From the NCBI GenBank assembly GCA_027531255.1, contig JAPZRU010000018.1:62001-126000 (forward strand): a stretch of DNA of 64,000 nucleotides, given 5' to 3'. The notes beneath the pieces are model-generated. The model saw only the letters and a list, made by a program, of their open reading frames with translations, had not been told where the DNA came from and did not search any database. Made by a program: the position numbers and the translations under genes. Within the stretch, counting starts at the first letter, position 1. Every line of letters starts with the position of its first letter. Of the stretch, positions 52,710-64,000 are shown piece after piece. The stretch is from Steroidobacteraceae bacterium. Its GTDB lineage: Bacteria > Pseudomonadota > Gammaproteobacteria > Steroidobacterales > Steroidobacteraceae.

Positions 52710-53402
52710 TCAGTTGAGCTGGCAACGGAGCGCTTCCTCGATCGCTTCCGGCGGGACGTCATGGTCCCTTGCGAGATCGTTCAGGCGATCGCCCGCCTTG
52801 AACCGGTCGGCCAGCACGGCAGTCGGCACGGCGCGTCCGACGATCACGGGGCGACCGAACGCGACGCGCGGGTCGATTACAATCGGCATCGGCGCGTGGC
52901 CGGATTCGCCCCGTCGCGTGAACGGGTACAGGCGGATCGGCAGGCCCCCGTCGTCCCATTCCACGAGGTCGACGTGTCCGCGCACGCGCTCCGCGATCCT
53001 CGCCTGTGCATCGCGATTCACGCTAGCCAGACGCCCGAGTTCCGCGACGAACAGATCGACGCCGTGCGTGCCGAAGCGTGCGGTCGCGATTGGCCGCGCG
53101 TTCTCGATTCGCTTCACGACGTAGTCGAGCGCACGGCGCATCGTCGGCAGCTGGATCACGTGATCGCGCGGGATCGCGGCCACCACGTGCGACTCCACCA
53201 GGTTCAGGAACGACAGCCCTTCGCTCGGCGCACCGTCGAGACGGATCAGCGGCCGAAGCGTCTTGCGAATGCCGCGGCGATCCGCATACGTCTGGCCGAC
53301 GCACCACGCGCGCAGGGTGGCCTTCGGCACACCGAGGTAGTGCGCGGCCTCCGCGAACGAATAGGCGGGCGTGCGTCGCAGCAGGTCGAGATCGATTCGC
53401 AC
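52710..53402 (-). CDS. DUF433 antitoxin-like protein, orphan
   Basis: 230 residues. An N-terminal HTH (SFAEAAHYLGVPKATLRAWC) and middle domain (FLNLVESHVVAAIP) precede a C-terminal DUF433 (IVIDPRVAFGRPVIVGRAVPTAVLADRFKAGD, NDLARDHDVPPEAIEEALR). DUF433 proteins are antitoxins for PIN-like DUF5615 toxins, normally encoded immediately downstream. Here the 275 bp downstream hold no such gene, so the toxin has been lost or was never present. It cuts off the integrase 3' end, 11 bp away. Confidence 0.88.
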   Translation of the reverse strand: MRIDLDLLRRTPAYSFAEAAHYLGVPKATLRAWCVGQTYADRRGIRKTLRPLIRLDGAPSEGLSFLNLVESHVVAAIPRDHVIQLPTMRRALDYVVKRIENARPIATARFGTHGVDLFVAELGRLASVNRDAQARIAERVRGHVDLVEWDDGGLPIRLYPFTRRGESGHAPMPIVIDPRVAFGRPVIVGRAVPTAVLADRFKAGDRLNDLARDHDVPPEAIEEALRCQLN

Positions 53403-53412
53403 GCCGGTTCAG

Positions 53413-54134
53413 TTCCTGACCGGCGGCGATCGGTGCACGCGCGCCGCTGGATCGACAGCGCCGCGACGGCGTCTCCGCCCCGCAGGGCGCTCGCGCTCGG
53501 CCGTCCGCGCGCCCTGCAGATCGACGATCGGGTCGCGGTCCGCGCGACGCGTCGCGACGGCATAGCGGAGGATCTGACTGCAGTTGGCTCACGCCCGATG
53601 CGCGGTCTCGAGCGCCCCACGCCGCTGGATCCGACGCAGGCAGTCGAGCACGTCCGCCGCGTGAAGGATTGCGACCGGCCGCGAGCCGATCCACGGGAAG
53701 ATGTCCCGCTCGAGCAAGCGGCGGACGATCGTCGCGTGGTCGGGGGTCCAGGTCGGGGTCTTCTGCTCCATCCACTCGAGGGCGACTGCCTCGAATGAGC
53801 TGACCAGCGCCCGCTTCTCGGCGCGGCGCTGGGCGGCCGGGTCGCGCCCGTCCGCGACCAGCCGCCGGGCTTCGTCACGCTTCTCTCGAGCCCGCTTCAG
53901 CGGCACCTCGGGATAGGTGCCGAGCGCCAGCAACTTCTCCCGCCGCTCGAACCTGTACTTGAGGCGCCACCACCGGCCACCGGCCGGCGTGACTACGAGA
54001 AACAGGCCGTCCTCGTCGTGCATCTTGTACGGCTTGGGGCCCCGCTCGGCGGAGCGGATCGCGGCATCGGTCAGCGCCCTTGGGATTTCGGACGTTGGGG
54101 ATATCTGGTGTCCGGCGGACCCACGTACCCCCAA
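53413..54134 (-). pseudogene. P4-type tyrosine integrase, nonsense-mutated and truncated
   Basis: The N-terminal DUF4102 arm-binding domain is intact (RALTDAAIRSAERGPKPYK, GRWWRLKYRFERREKLLALG, PLKRAREKRDEARRLVADG) and the core-binding domain begins normally. After GALETAHRA a TGA (53589-53591) interrupts, but the same frame resumes as ANCSQILRYAVATRRADRDP, as expected for the family, so an arginine codon CGA probably became TGA. Homology stops at about IVDLQGA and the frame ends near 53413; the catalytic domain with R-H-R-Y is absent. The element can no longer integrate or excise on its own. Confidence 0.85.
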
Positions 54135-54214
54135 AAAAGCCTCGACCTCGGGCGGACGGCGATGGACGCCAACCTACGCCGCCGGACCACTGCCGGCAAT
54201 AGAAACAATCAGTT

Positions 54215-54236
54215 GCAGACGTCCGCGGACGTCTGC
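54215..54236 (-). terminator. 22-bp perfect palindrome, probable terminator of tRNA-Phe
   Basis: GCAGACGTCCG followed by its exact reverse complement. On the minus strand it lies 21 nt beyond the tRNA 3' end and is followed by a T-rich run (TTGTTTCT). It is inside the element, so the element seems to bring a terminator for the tRNA it entered. It could instead be a binding site for recombination proteins. Confidence 0.55.
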
Positions 54237-54256
54237 GAATCTCTGTGGAAGTGGGA

Positions 54257-54332
<76 letters not shown>

Positions 54333-54383
54333 ACGCGAGAACCGCGGCGCGGCCCACCGGGCCGGCGGGCGAGTCGAACGCGT

Positions 54384-54413
54384 ATTAGACCGGCCGGCCG
54401 GCTCGCCCGTCAA
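54384..54413 (-). promoter_or_regulatory. Promoter of tRNA-Phe
   Basis: TTGACG (-35, 54413-54408) and TCTAAT (-10, 54389-54384) separated by 18 bp on the minus strand, about 52 nt upstream of the tRNA 5' end. The best sigma-70 match in the window. Confidence 0.65.
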
Positions 54414-54734
54414 GCAACGGCGACCGGGGCGCCGGCTGGCTGCGCCCTGGACCCGGCCGGCAACCACGGCCGCTCGCGGCATGCGCACAGGGCACCCCGA
54501 CCAGTGCGCCGGCCGCGGTCGTACCGCACGCGCTGCGTGGCACTGCGCGCACGTCCGCGACGCCGAGCATCGCCGGGCCGTCGACCGAGCGCTCCAACAC
54601 GACGCGCTGGCCGTCCGGGATCGGCAGTACGCCCGTGGTGGCCGAGCCCTCGCGCGACACGCGCACCGGCGCGGTGATCGCCGTCGCGCTGCCGCCGGCG
54701 TTCGGGTCGACGAGTCGGAGCGTGCGGCGCGTCG
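54414..54734. other. Intergenic stretch without supported gene
   Basis: Together with the tRNA promoter region this leaves about 400 bp between tRNA-Phe and yggX. Several short frames are open, the best on the minus strand from 54666, but composition is arginine/proline-rich or the homology is nil. I see no gene I can support. Confidence 0.5.
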
Positions 54735-55010
54735 CTACTCGGCGGGCGGCACGTAGCCTTCGGGTTTCGTGCTGGCACCGCCGCCGAAGAGGAACTTCTC
54801 CATCTCCTGCGCGAGGAACTGGCGGTGCTTCGGGTCGATCGGCGTGAGCCGGTACTCGTTCATCAGCATCGTCTGGTGGTCGACCCAGCGCTGCCAGCCC
54901 TCCTTCGAGACCTGCTGCCAGATGCGCTTGCCGAGTTCACCGGGATACGGCGCGTAGGCGAGACCCTCGGCTTCGCGGCCGAGCACGACGCAATGAACCA
55001 TTCGGGGCAT
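54735..55010 (-). CDS. yggX: Fe(II)-trafficking / oxidative damage protection protein YggX
   Basis: 91 residues matching YggX throughout: [55 protein letters not shown], with the single conserved cysteine near the N-terminus. It protects iron-sulfur clusters from oxidation. It lies 2 bp after mutY, an order conserved in gammaproteobacteria; MutY itself carries an Fe-S cluster. Confidence 0.97.
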   Translation of the reverse strand: MPRMVHCVVLGREAEGLAYAPYPGELGKRIWQQVSKEGWQRWVDHQTMLMNEYRLTPIDPKHRQFLAQEMEKFLFGGGASTKPEGYVPPAE

Positions 55011-55012
55011 GT

Positions 55013-56071
55013 TCAGTCCTCGAGCACGGCGGCGAGCAGACCGGCCACGGGCGCCGCGAGACCGAGCTTACTGGGCGAGCGCGGGTCGTACCACGTCCAG
55101 CGCTCCGGCTCCGCGACCGCGGCCGACGCCGTCACGTCCGCGACGTACGGCTCGACGTCGAGATCGAAGTGGCTGAACGCGTGCGCTAGCGGCGCCCAGG
55201 CGCGCAGCTCCGCGGCACCATGCCGGGCGAGCGCGAACTCGACCGCGGCGTCGCGCGACTCGAACTCCGGGAAACCCCACAGCCCTCCCCACAGGCCGGT
55301 GGGCGGGCGACGCTCGAGCAGCACGGCATCGCCTGCGCGCAGCACGAGCCAGGCGACGCGCCTGCGCGGTCGCGCCTTCGCAGGCTTCGGCGTCGGCAGT
55401 TCGTGCTGCCGGCCCGAGACCCGCGCGACACAGTCCCCGGCCACCGGGCACAGCACGCAGGCGGGCCGCGCGCGCGTGCACAGCGTGGCGCCGAGATCCA
55501 TGATGGCCTGCGTGTAGTCGGCCGCACGGTCCGGCGGCGTGACCGCTTCCGACGCCGCCCACAGCGAGTCCGCCACCCTGGTCTCGCCCGGCCAGCCCTC
55601 GATGCCGAACCAGCGCGCGAGCACGCGCTTGACGTTGCCGTCGAGGATCGCGTGCCGCTCGCCGTGCGCCTGCGCGAGGATCGCGCCGGCAGTGGATCGA
55701 CCGATTCCCGGCAATGCGAGCACGTCGTCGAAGGCCGTCGGGAACTCGCCGCGGTGTGCGTCGCGGATCGCCCGCGCCGCGGCGTGCAGGTTGCGGGCGC
55801 GCGCGTAGTAGCCGAGACCGGACCACAGGTGCAGCACCTCGTCGAGCGGCGCATCCGCGAGCGCACGCACGTCGGGAAAGCGCGCGACAAAGCGCTCGAA
55901 GTACGGGATCGCGGTCTGCACCTGCGTCTGCTGCAGCATCACCTCGGACACCCAGACGCGGTACGGCGTGCGATCCACCTGCCACGGCAGGTCGTGACGA
56001 CCGTGGCGCTCGAACCAGGCCAGCAGCCGCGGTGCGAACGCGCGCACGGCGGTGGCATCGCGCTCGCTCAT
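55013..56071 (-). CDS. mutY: Adenine DNA glycosylase MutY
   Basis: 352 residues. Catalytic E43 ([10 protein letters not shown]), helix-hairpin-helix ([13 protein letters not shown]) followed by the catalytic aspartate ([12 protein letters not shown]), and the [4Fe-4S] ligands C-x6-C-x2-C-x5-C ([17 protein letters not shown]). A NUDIX-like C-terminal domain ([12 protein letters not shown]) reads 8-oxoguanine. It removes adenine opposite 8-oxoG. The ATG overlaps the asmA stop (ATGA). Confidence 0.97.
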   Translation of the reverse strand: MSERDATAVRAFAPRLLAWFERHGRHDLPWQVDRTPYRVWVSEVMLQQTQVQTAIPYFERFVARFPDVRALADAPLDEVLHLWSGLGYYARARNLHAAARAIRDAHRGEFPTAFDDVLALPGIGRSTAGAILAQAHGERHAILDGNVKRVLARWFGIEGWPGETRVADSLWAASEAVTPPDRAADYTQAIMDLGATLCTRARPACVLCPVAGDCVARVSGRQHELPTPKPAKARPRRRVAWLVLRAGDAVLLERRPPTGLWGGLWGFPEFESRDAAVEFALARHGAAELRAWAPLAHAFSHFDLDVEPYVADVTASAAVAEPERWTWYDPRSPSKLGLAAPVAGLLAAVLED

Positions 56072-57354
56072 CGTGCGCGGGACTCCCCGTCGAGCTGCAC
56101 GCGCACGCCGGTCAGGCGCGTGCCGCCGACGCGCAGTTCGTCGAACGCGAGCACGCCCACGGCGTCCAGCTCGCGCAGGAATTCGACCGGCAGTTCGACC
56201 GGCGCGTCGTGGCGCAGCGCTTCCGGCTCCCGATAGCGTTCGGCGTCGAGACGGTCGATGGCGAGATCGAACCGCCAGCTGGGCGCGGTACCGAGACCCA
56301 CCGTGACCGCGCCCCGCAGCCGCGAGTCGTCCAGTCGCGCATCGAGTTCGCGGAACCGGAACTCGCCGCCGCCCCACTCGACGCGGGCGTCGAGCGCGGC
56401 CCGCGACAGCGCGGTGGGATCCTGCGTGGTCGGCAACTCGCGCCCGAGCGCCTCGTACACCTCGCGCGGCGAGAACGGCGCCACGCGCATGCGCCCACCG
56501 AAGGCCGGCCCCGGAGCCTCGGCCAGCCGCGCTTCCCCGTCCAGGCGCACGTCCAGACCGAGGCCGCTGGCCCGCAGTCCTTCGATCCGCGCGCGACCGT
56601 CGCGCCCCGACGCGGTGAGCGAGTTCACGACGACGCGGACCGTCTGCTGCGCCAGGGCAGGCCATCCAGGGATCTTCTCGGGCACGAGTTCCAGGGCGAG
56701 ATCGCGACCACCGTACTCGTCGGCGCCGGGGTCGATCGCGAGCGCACCGCGTGCGGCGGCGCGCAGACGCGCGGCCCCGTACTGGGCGCCCTCGATCCGC
56801 AGGTCGAAAAGCACCTCGCCGGGCACGCTCACCGGCCCGGCGACGACCGACAGGCCCTCCAGGCTCGCCGACGTGCCGTCGCGGGCGTCCTGCCAGTCGA
56901 CGCGGCCGTCGACGATCTCGAGGCGTCGGACCGACCACTCGGGCGCGGGTCCTGCCGGGGCCGCGGCCGTCGGCGCCAGGGGCTCCCAGTTGCCCCGTCC
57001 GGCCGCATCGACCGCCAGCCGCAGGCGCGGCCGCTCGATCCGCACCGTACCGAGCGCGACCCGGCCGGCGGCGAGCGCCGCGACGTCAACCTCGACCGCG
57101 ACGCGCCCGATCTCGAGCAGGGGCCCGCCGGCGCCCGCGACGCGCAGGCCCGCAACGTCGAGCCGGGGAGTCGGCTGCAGCACGAGATGCACGGGACCGG
57201 CGATCGAGACCTCCCGGCCGAGCGCCGCGGACAGGCGATCCTCCAGTTCCAGGCGCACGCGATCGCGCCCCAGCAGCGAGGCCAGGGCAGCCGCCAGGCC
57301 GACGACGAGCAGCAGCGCGGCGCTCCACGCCGCCCAGCGGGGAATCCGGGGCAT
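56068..57354 (-). CDS. asmA: AsmA family protein, C-terminally short
   Basis: 428 residues. A membrane anchor ([21 protein letters not shown]) is followed by the AsmA N-terminal domain ([53 protein letters not shown]) and beta-strand repeats of the bridge-like lipid-transfer superfamily. Other AsmA proteins have about 600-700 residues; here the frame stops after [16 protein letters not shown], just where the conserved C-terminal AsmA region (L-x-L-x-P-L-x-A-x-L-Y-G-G type) should begin, and runs straight into mutY. A deletion of the 3' third is likely. Confidence 0.85.
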   Translation of the reverse strand: MPRIPRWAAWSAALLLVVGLAAALASLLGRDRVRLELEDRLSAALGREVSIAGPVHLVLQPTPRLDVAGLRVAGAGGPLLEIGRVAVEVDVAALAAGRVALGTVRIERPRLRLAVDAAGRGNWEPLAPTAAAPAGPAPEWSVRRLEIVDGRVDWQDARDGTSASLEGLSVVAGPVSVPGEVLFDLRIEGAQYGAARLRAAARGALAIDPGADEYGGRDLALELVPEKIPGWPALAQQTVRVVVNSLTASGRDGRARIEGLRASGLGLDVRLDGEARLAEAPGPAFGGRMRVAPFSPREVYEALGRELPTTQDPTALSRAALDARVEWGGGEFRFRELDARLDDSRLRGAVTVGLGTAPSWRFDLAIDRLDAERYREPEALRHDAPVELPVEFLRELDAVGVLAFDELRVGGTRLTGVRVQLDGESRAR

Positions 57355-57469
57355 CGATCACCTGCGGGGGACGCCCCAGTGTAAGCCACGTCCACCCCGG
57401 GGCCCTCAAGTGGATCCGAGGGGCGGCCGATACCAATACAGGGTCGCGACGCGCGACCGCCTCGCCGTC

Positions 57470-61096
<3,627 letters not shown>

Positions 61097-61129
61097 GGCG
61101 CAGCCGAGCGAGCCGGTCGTGCCGGGTCG

Positions 61130-62101
61130 CTAGGCTTCCGCGCTCGTGACGCGGTTGCGGCCTTCCTGCTTGCTGCGATGGAGGCAGACGTCCGCACGCT
61201 CGACCAGCGTCGCGGGCGCCGTCTCCGACGGCCAGCCGCCCGGCTGGGCCGCCACGCCGAAGCTCGCGGTGACGCGCAGCAGCGTCTCGCCAGCGCGCAG
61301 TTCCGAGTTCTCGACGAGCCGGCGCAGCTTCTCGGCGAGTGTCGCCGCGCCGGACAGGTCGGTGGCCGGCAGCACGACGACGAACTCCTCGCCGCCGTAG
61401 CGTGCCACCCAGTCCACCTCGTGCCGCACGCTCTCCGCCAGCACGCTGGCGAACGCCTGCAGCACCATGTCGCCGACCTGCTGGCCGTGCGTGTCGTTGA
61501 TCTTCTTGAAGTGGTCGATGTCGCAGATCACGAGCGACAGCGGTCGCTGGTTGCGCCGGGCGCGTTCGAACTCGCGCGCGAGCTCAGTGGTCAGGTAGCA
61601 CCGGTTGTAGACGCCCGTCAGCGCGTCGGTCAGCGACAGACGGCGCGCCTCCTGCTCGGCCGCGCGCAACCGGCGCTCGAGCGTGCCCACCCGCACGGCC
61701 GTCTTCACCCGGGCCAGCAGTTCGGCCTCGTGCACCGGCTTCTTCAGATAGTCGTCCGCCCCGCTCTGGAGACCCGCGACCACGTGCTCGGGGGAATCGC
61801 GGCCAGTCAGCAGGATCGTGTACACGTAGCCGGGCCACTCGTCGGCGCGTACGGCCTTCACCAGCCCGACGCCATCGAGACCGGGCATCTCCCAGTCCGT
61901 CAGCAGCACCGGGCAGAAGCTCTCGCGCAGCGCGGCGAGCGCGCGCTCGCCGTCCGCCACCGCGACGACATCGTAGCCGGCCTTCTTCAGCAGTCGCGAG
62001 GTCAGGAGGCGGGCAACCGGGTCGTCGTCCGCGAGCAGTACGCGGGGCAGCGCCGCCGGCGCCGCGCCGGCCGAATCCGGGAGAGTCGGGACTGGGGACA
62101 A
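61130..62101 (-). CDS. Response regulator diguanylate cyclase (REC-GGDEF)
   Basis: 323 residues. REC: ADDDPVARLLTSRLL, phosphoacceptor D69 (LLTDWEMPGLDG), LTGRD, KKPV. GGDEF: DALTGVYNRCYL and active-site GGEEF at 236-240 (ARYGGEEFVVVLP), so active. The inhibitory I-site R-x-x-D reads HEVD, so product inhibition may be weak. PleD/WspR-like control of cyclic-di-GMP. It converges with the hybrid kinase, 33 bp apart, which suggests a shared pathway. Confidence 0.94.
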   Translation of the reverse strand: MSPVPTLPDSAGAAPAALPRVLLADDDPVARLLTSRLLKKAGYDVVAVADGERALAALRESFCPVLLTDWEMPGLDGVGLVKAVRADEWPGYVYTILLTGRDSPEHVVAGLQSGADDYLKKPVHEAELLARVKTAVRVGTLERRLRAAEQEARRLSLTDALTGVYNRCYLTTELAREFERARRNQRPLSLVICDIDHFKKINDTHGQQVGDMVLQAFASVLAESVRHEVDWVARYGGEEFVVVLPATDLSGAATLAEKLRRLVENSELRAGETLLRVTASFGVAAQPGGWPSETAPATLVERADVCLHRSKQEGRNRVTSAEA

Positions 62102-62213
62102 AGATCGCTCCAGGAACGGGACGAGCGTCCCGTCTTCAGCGTTATCGGCCGCATCGCGCCAGCCTTAAGGGGGTCGCGGACGCGCTTTCGGATGACCTTC
62201 CCGAGGCGTCCGC

Positions 62214-63125
62214 CTATCGGTTGCAGAGCGTCACGTCCCCGTTCTTGGTGTCGGCCCGCACGCGCGCGGAACCGGCGCCTTCCCGGAACACGAGGCGCAC
62301 GCCCGGCCCGTACTGCTCATGCGTCGGCCGGGGACCGAAGCAGTTGTCCACGTCGCCGCTGAAGCTCTCGATCTCGTACTCGGCGGCCGGCGGAGCTCCC
62401 GGGAACCGCAATGCGAGGTCGCCGCTCACGGATTCGGCCTCGAGCCGGGCGTCCTGCGCGAGCGTCGCCGTGACCGCGAAGTCGCCGGACACGGTCTCGA
62501 AGCGGCCCGAGACGAGCTGGCCGAACCGCAGGCGCGAATCCCCGCTGACGGTGCTGACCTCGAGCGTGCCGTCGATGCCGGTGAGCTCGACGTTGCCGCT
62601 GACCGTCTGGGCCTCGACGCGCCCGGCCCCGCGGACGGCGGAGTGGCGGGTGGCGTTCAAGTCGCCGCTGACGGAACGCAGCCGTGCCTCGCGCCCGAGC
62701 TCGGCGCGGATCTCGCCGCTGACCGTCTGGAGCCGCTGTTCGCCGAGCACACCGCGGGTCGTGACGTCCGCGCTCACGAGCGAGGCGGCGAGGCCGGCCG
62801 TGCCGGGCATCCGCACCACGAGATCGGCCTCGTTGTCCGCGTTCCAGTAGCGCCCCTTCGGCAGCACGACGCGCACCGCCGTGCGAGTACCCTGCGTCGT
62901 GAGCTCGAGACGCTCGACGCCCGCGCCCAGCTTGCCGGTGACGTGGACCTCGGGGCGATCCCAGCCCTGCACCTCGACGCCGACGATCCGCCACGCGCCG
63001 ACCGCTTCGTCCAGCGCGTCGGCGAGTCCGGGCGGGAGCGGTTCCGGGATGGTGACTGCGTGGGCCTGCATCGGGTCTCGGGCGCGAACGGGCCGGGGCG
63101 AGACGGCTCGCCACCCGTTCCTCAT
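62214..63125 (-). CDS. DUF4097 beta-strand repeat protein with odd N-terminus
   Basis: 303 residues. From about residue 50 it shows the DUF4097 pattern: VEVQGWDRPEVHVTG and repeated T/S-V-S-G units (TVSGEIRAEL, SVSGDLNATR, TVSGNVEL, TVSGDSRLR, TVSGDFAVT, SVSGDLALRF) forming a beta-solenoid. Family members in this class have a signal peptide; here the first 48 residues (from MRNGWRAVSPRPVRARDPMQ) are charged and show none, so the 5' end may have been replaced by other sequence. ATG at 63071 is an alternative start. It lies 52 bp after the NarL-type regulator on the same strand. Confidence 0.78.
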   Translation of the reverse strand: MRNGWRAVSPRPVRARDPMQAHAVTIPEPLPPGLADALDEAVGAWRIVGVEVQGWDRPEVHVTGKLGAGVERLELTTQGTRTAVRVVLPKGRYWNADNEADLVVRMPGTAGLAASLVSADVTTRGVLGEQRLQTVSGEIRAELGREARLRSVSGDLNATRHSAVRGAGRVEAQTVSGNVELTGIDGTLEVSTVSGDSRLRFGQLVSGRFETVSGDFAVTATLAQDARLEAESVSGDLALRFPGAPPAAEYEIESFSGDVDNCFGPRPTHEQYGPGVRLVFREGAGSARVRADTKNGDVTLCNR

Positions 63126-63177
63126 CGACCGTCCCCGGTCTCGACTCGACGGGGCCCAGCCCGGTACGGGGAAAACC

Positions 63178-63900
63178 TCAAGGTCCGCGCGGCGCCTGCG
63201 CGGCCCCGGCTTCGCGGCCTGAGAACCAGTTCACGGCGAACTGCACGAGTTGCGACCCCGTGTTCAGGTTCAGCTTCCGCTTGATGCGCTGGCGGTGGGA
63301 CTCCACCGTCTTCACCGACAGGTTCAGCGCCTCGGCCGCCTGCCGGGTCGACAGGCCGCGACCGATCATGTGCAGGATCTGGAGTTCGCGGTTCGACAGC
63401 CGGTCGATCGGGTTGGCCGAGATGTAGGCCCCACCCGAGGCGAACTTCTGGATCATGCTGTTGCCGACGACCTCGCTGACGTAGATGCCGCCCTCGAGGA
63501 CCCGCCGCAGCGCGACCAGGAACTGGTCGCTCGCAGCCTCCTTCATGATGTAGCCGTTCGCGCCGGCCGAGAGCATGCGCTCCGCGTAGATCGACTCGTC
63601 GTGCATCGACAGCACCAGGATCGGCAGGCTCGGGTAGTGCGAGCGGGCGTCCTTGACGAGCTCGATGCCGTCGCCCTGCTTCAGCGAGATGTCGACGATC
63701 ACGACGTCGGGCTTCAGCTCCCGGATCGCGCCCTTCGCCTCGCGGGTCGACTCCGCCTCGCCGCAGACCGTCAGGTCTTCCTCCTGCTCGATCAGCCGGC
63801 GCAGGCCCTGCCGCACGATCGGGTGGTCGTCGACGATCAGCACCCGGTTGCGCCGCCGTGCAGCCGGCTCACCCTGTTTGCGCAACGTGCCGTTGGTCAT
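63178..63900 (-). CDS. NarL/FixJ-type response regulator
   Basis: 240 residues. REC with VLIVDDHPIVRQGL, phosphoacceptor D70 (VVIVDISLKQGDGIEL), VLSMHDES and GANGYIMKEA; then a LuxR-type HTH (LSNRELQILHMIGRGLSTRQAAEALNLS, VKTVESHRQRIKRKL). It resembles UvrY/GacA-type activators. Its ATG overlaps the stop of the upstream gene (ATGA), which encodes the end of a histidine kinase, so the two form a coupled two-component pair. Confidence 0.95.
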   Translation of the reverse strand: MTNGTLRKQGEPAARRRNRVLIVDDHPIVRQGLRRLIEQEEDLTVCGEAESTREAKGAIRELKPDVVIVDISLKQGDGIELVKDARSHYPSLPILVLSMHDESIYAERMLSAGANGYIMKEAASDQFLVALRRVLEGGIYVSEVVGNSMIQKFASGGAYISANPIDRLSNRELQILHMIGRGLSTRQAAEALNLSVKTVESHRQRIKRKLNLNTGSQLVQFAVNWFSGREAGAAQAPRGP

Positions 63901-64000
63901 CGCTCGTCTCCGGCCCTCGCGTCGCCGAGGGCTGCCAGTGGGAATGAAACCTCGATCTCGTGTCCGCGGCCGTTCCCGGCCCGGACCGCCAGTGCGGCGC
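63897..64000 (-). CDS. C-terminal end of a sensor protein, probably histidine kinase
   Basis: Only the last 33 codons lie in the window. They read ALAVRAGNGRGHEIEVSFPL followed by a short charged tail, resembling the final strands of a HATPase domain (G-x-G-T-x-I-x-V-x-x-P-L). The stop overlaps the regulator start by 4 bp. The usual partner of a NarL-type regulator in this position is its kinase. Confidence 0.65.
   Translation of the reverse strand, partial: AALAVRAGNGRGHEIEVSFPLAALGDARAGDER

Larger units (their letters stand above)
49677..54253. mobile_element. Degenerate integrative element in tRNA-Phe
   Basis: DNA between two 17-bp att copies, about 4.6 kb. Cargo in order: 49700-50094 without recognisable genes; AlpA-like regulator; pRiA4b ORF-3 protein; DUF4143 ATPase; DUF433 protein; broken P4-type integrase next to the tRNA. 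Integrase beside the tRNA and att copies at each end are the standard layout of genomic islands. The element has lost its integrase catalytic domain and any replication or transfer genes, so it should be immobile. Stretches with more AT than the backbone, such as 52480-52550 and 54190-54240, agree with foreign origin. Confidence 0.85.

Noticed and set aside
54385-54666. Minus-strand frame between tRNA-Phe and yggX
   Set aside because: First part (SREGSATTGVLPIPDGQRVVL) looks mildly protein-like, but the rest is Arg/Pro-rich and covers the tRNA promoter; no homology recognised.
56258-57469. Upstream extension of the hybrid kinase frame by about 400 codons
   Set aside because: It is the antisense shadow of asmA; Ser/Arg/Pro-rich without family sequence, while a membrane-anchored start at 57470 fits.

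Overview
The window is high-GC, densely coded bacterial DNA with the character of a gammaproteobacterial chromosome. The asmA-mutY-yggX block, a YgbA-type protein, the pbpC plus alpha-2-macroglobulin pair and a TonB-dependent receptor point to the Xanthomonadales / Steroidobacterales / Nevskiales part of that class. This placement is inference from gene content and base composition; no marker gene settles the genus. Many neighbouring genes overlap by 4 bp (ATGA or GTGA).

Layout. 1-6.9 kb: 3' part of a TonB-dependent receptor with a strong terminator, a TPR/TonB-C protein, a small lipoprotein and three consecutive Fe(II)/2-oxoglutarate oxygenase genes. 6.9-7.9 kb: a mosaic of gene fragments (NfeD membrane segment, slipin core, surface-antigen-like tail). 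7.9-15.9 kb: periplasmic alpha-2-macroglobulin and PBP1C. 16-20.5 kb: MDR oxidoreductase, CheY-like regulator, TerC and a DASS anion transporter. 20.5-26.1 kb: a four-gene operon (DUF2892, RND adaptor, RND permease, DUF302) divergent from an ArsR-family regulator that carries the two cysteines of persulfide sensors. 26.3-33.1 kb: ChaN-like protein, Dcp peptidase, a VOC-nucleotidyl cyclase fusion and an S9 peptidase. 33-43 kb: GTPase/DUF3482 with DUF2868, orphan HicA, YgbA-like protein, fructose-1,6-bisphosphatase, TspO-like protein, NamZ and RecQ. 43.1-49.6 kb: VapBC, aromatic aminotransferase, old yellow enzyme, AlkB, a shortened exoribonuclease and a GH17 membrane enzyme.

49.66-54.27 kb is a decayed integrative element. 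It lies at the 3' end of a tRNA-Phe gene, is bounded by a 17-bp direct repeat of the tRNA end, and carries an AlpA-like regulator, a pRiA4b ORF-3 protein, a DUF4143 ATPase, an orphan DUF433 antitoxin and a broken P4-type integrase. 54.7-57.4 kb is yggX-mutY-asmA. 57.5-64 kb is a signalling block: a large hybrid histidine kinase, a REC-GGDEF protein, a DUF4097 protein, a NarL-type regulator and the tail of its probable kinase.

Themes worth attention: (i) a possible sulfane-sulfur-responsive RND efflux operon; (ii) a VOC domain fused to a class III cyclase with a changed base-selecting residue; (iii) the tRNA-Phe element; (iv) several genes that look internally deleted or fused, which are either true deletion scars or assembly faults; (v) -10 boxes 6-7 nt from start codons, suggesting leaderless messages.
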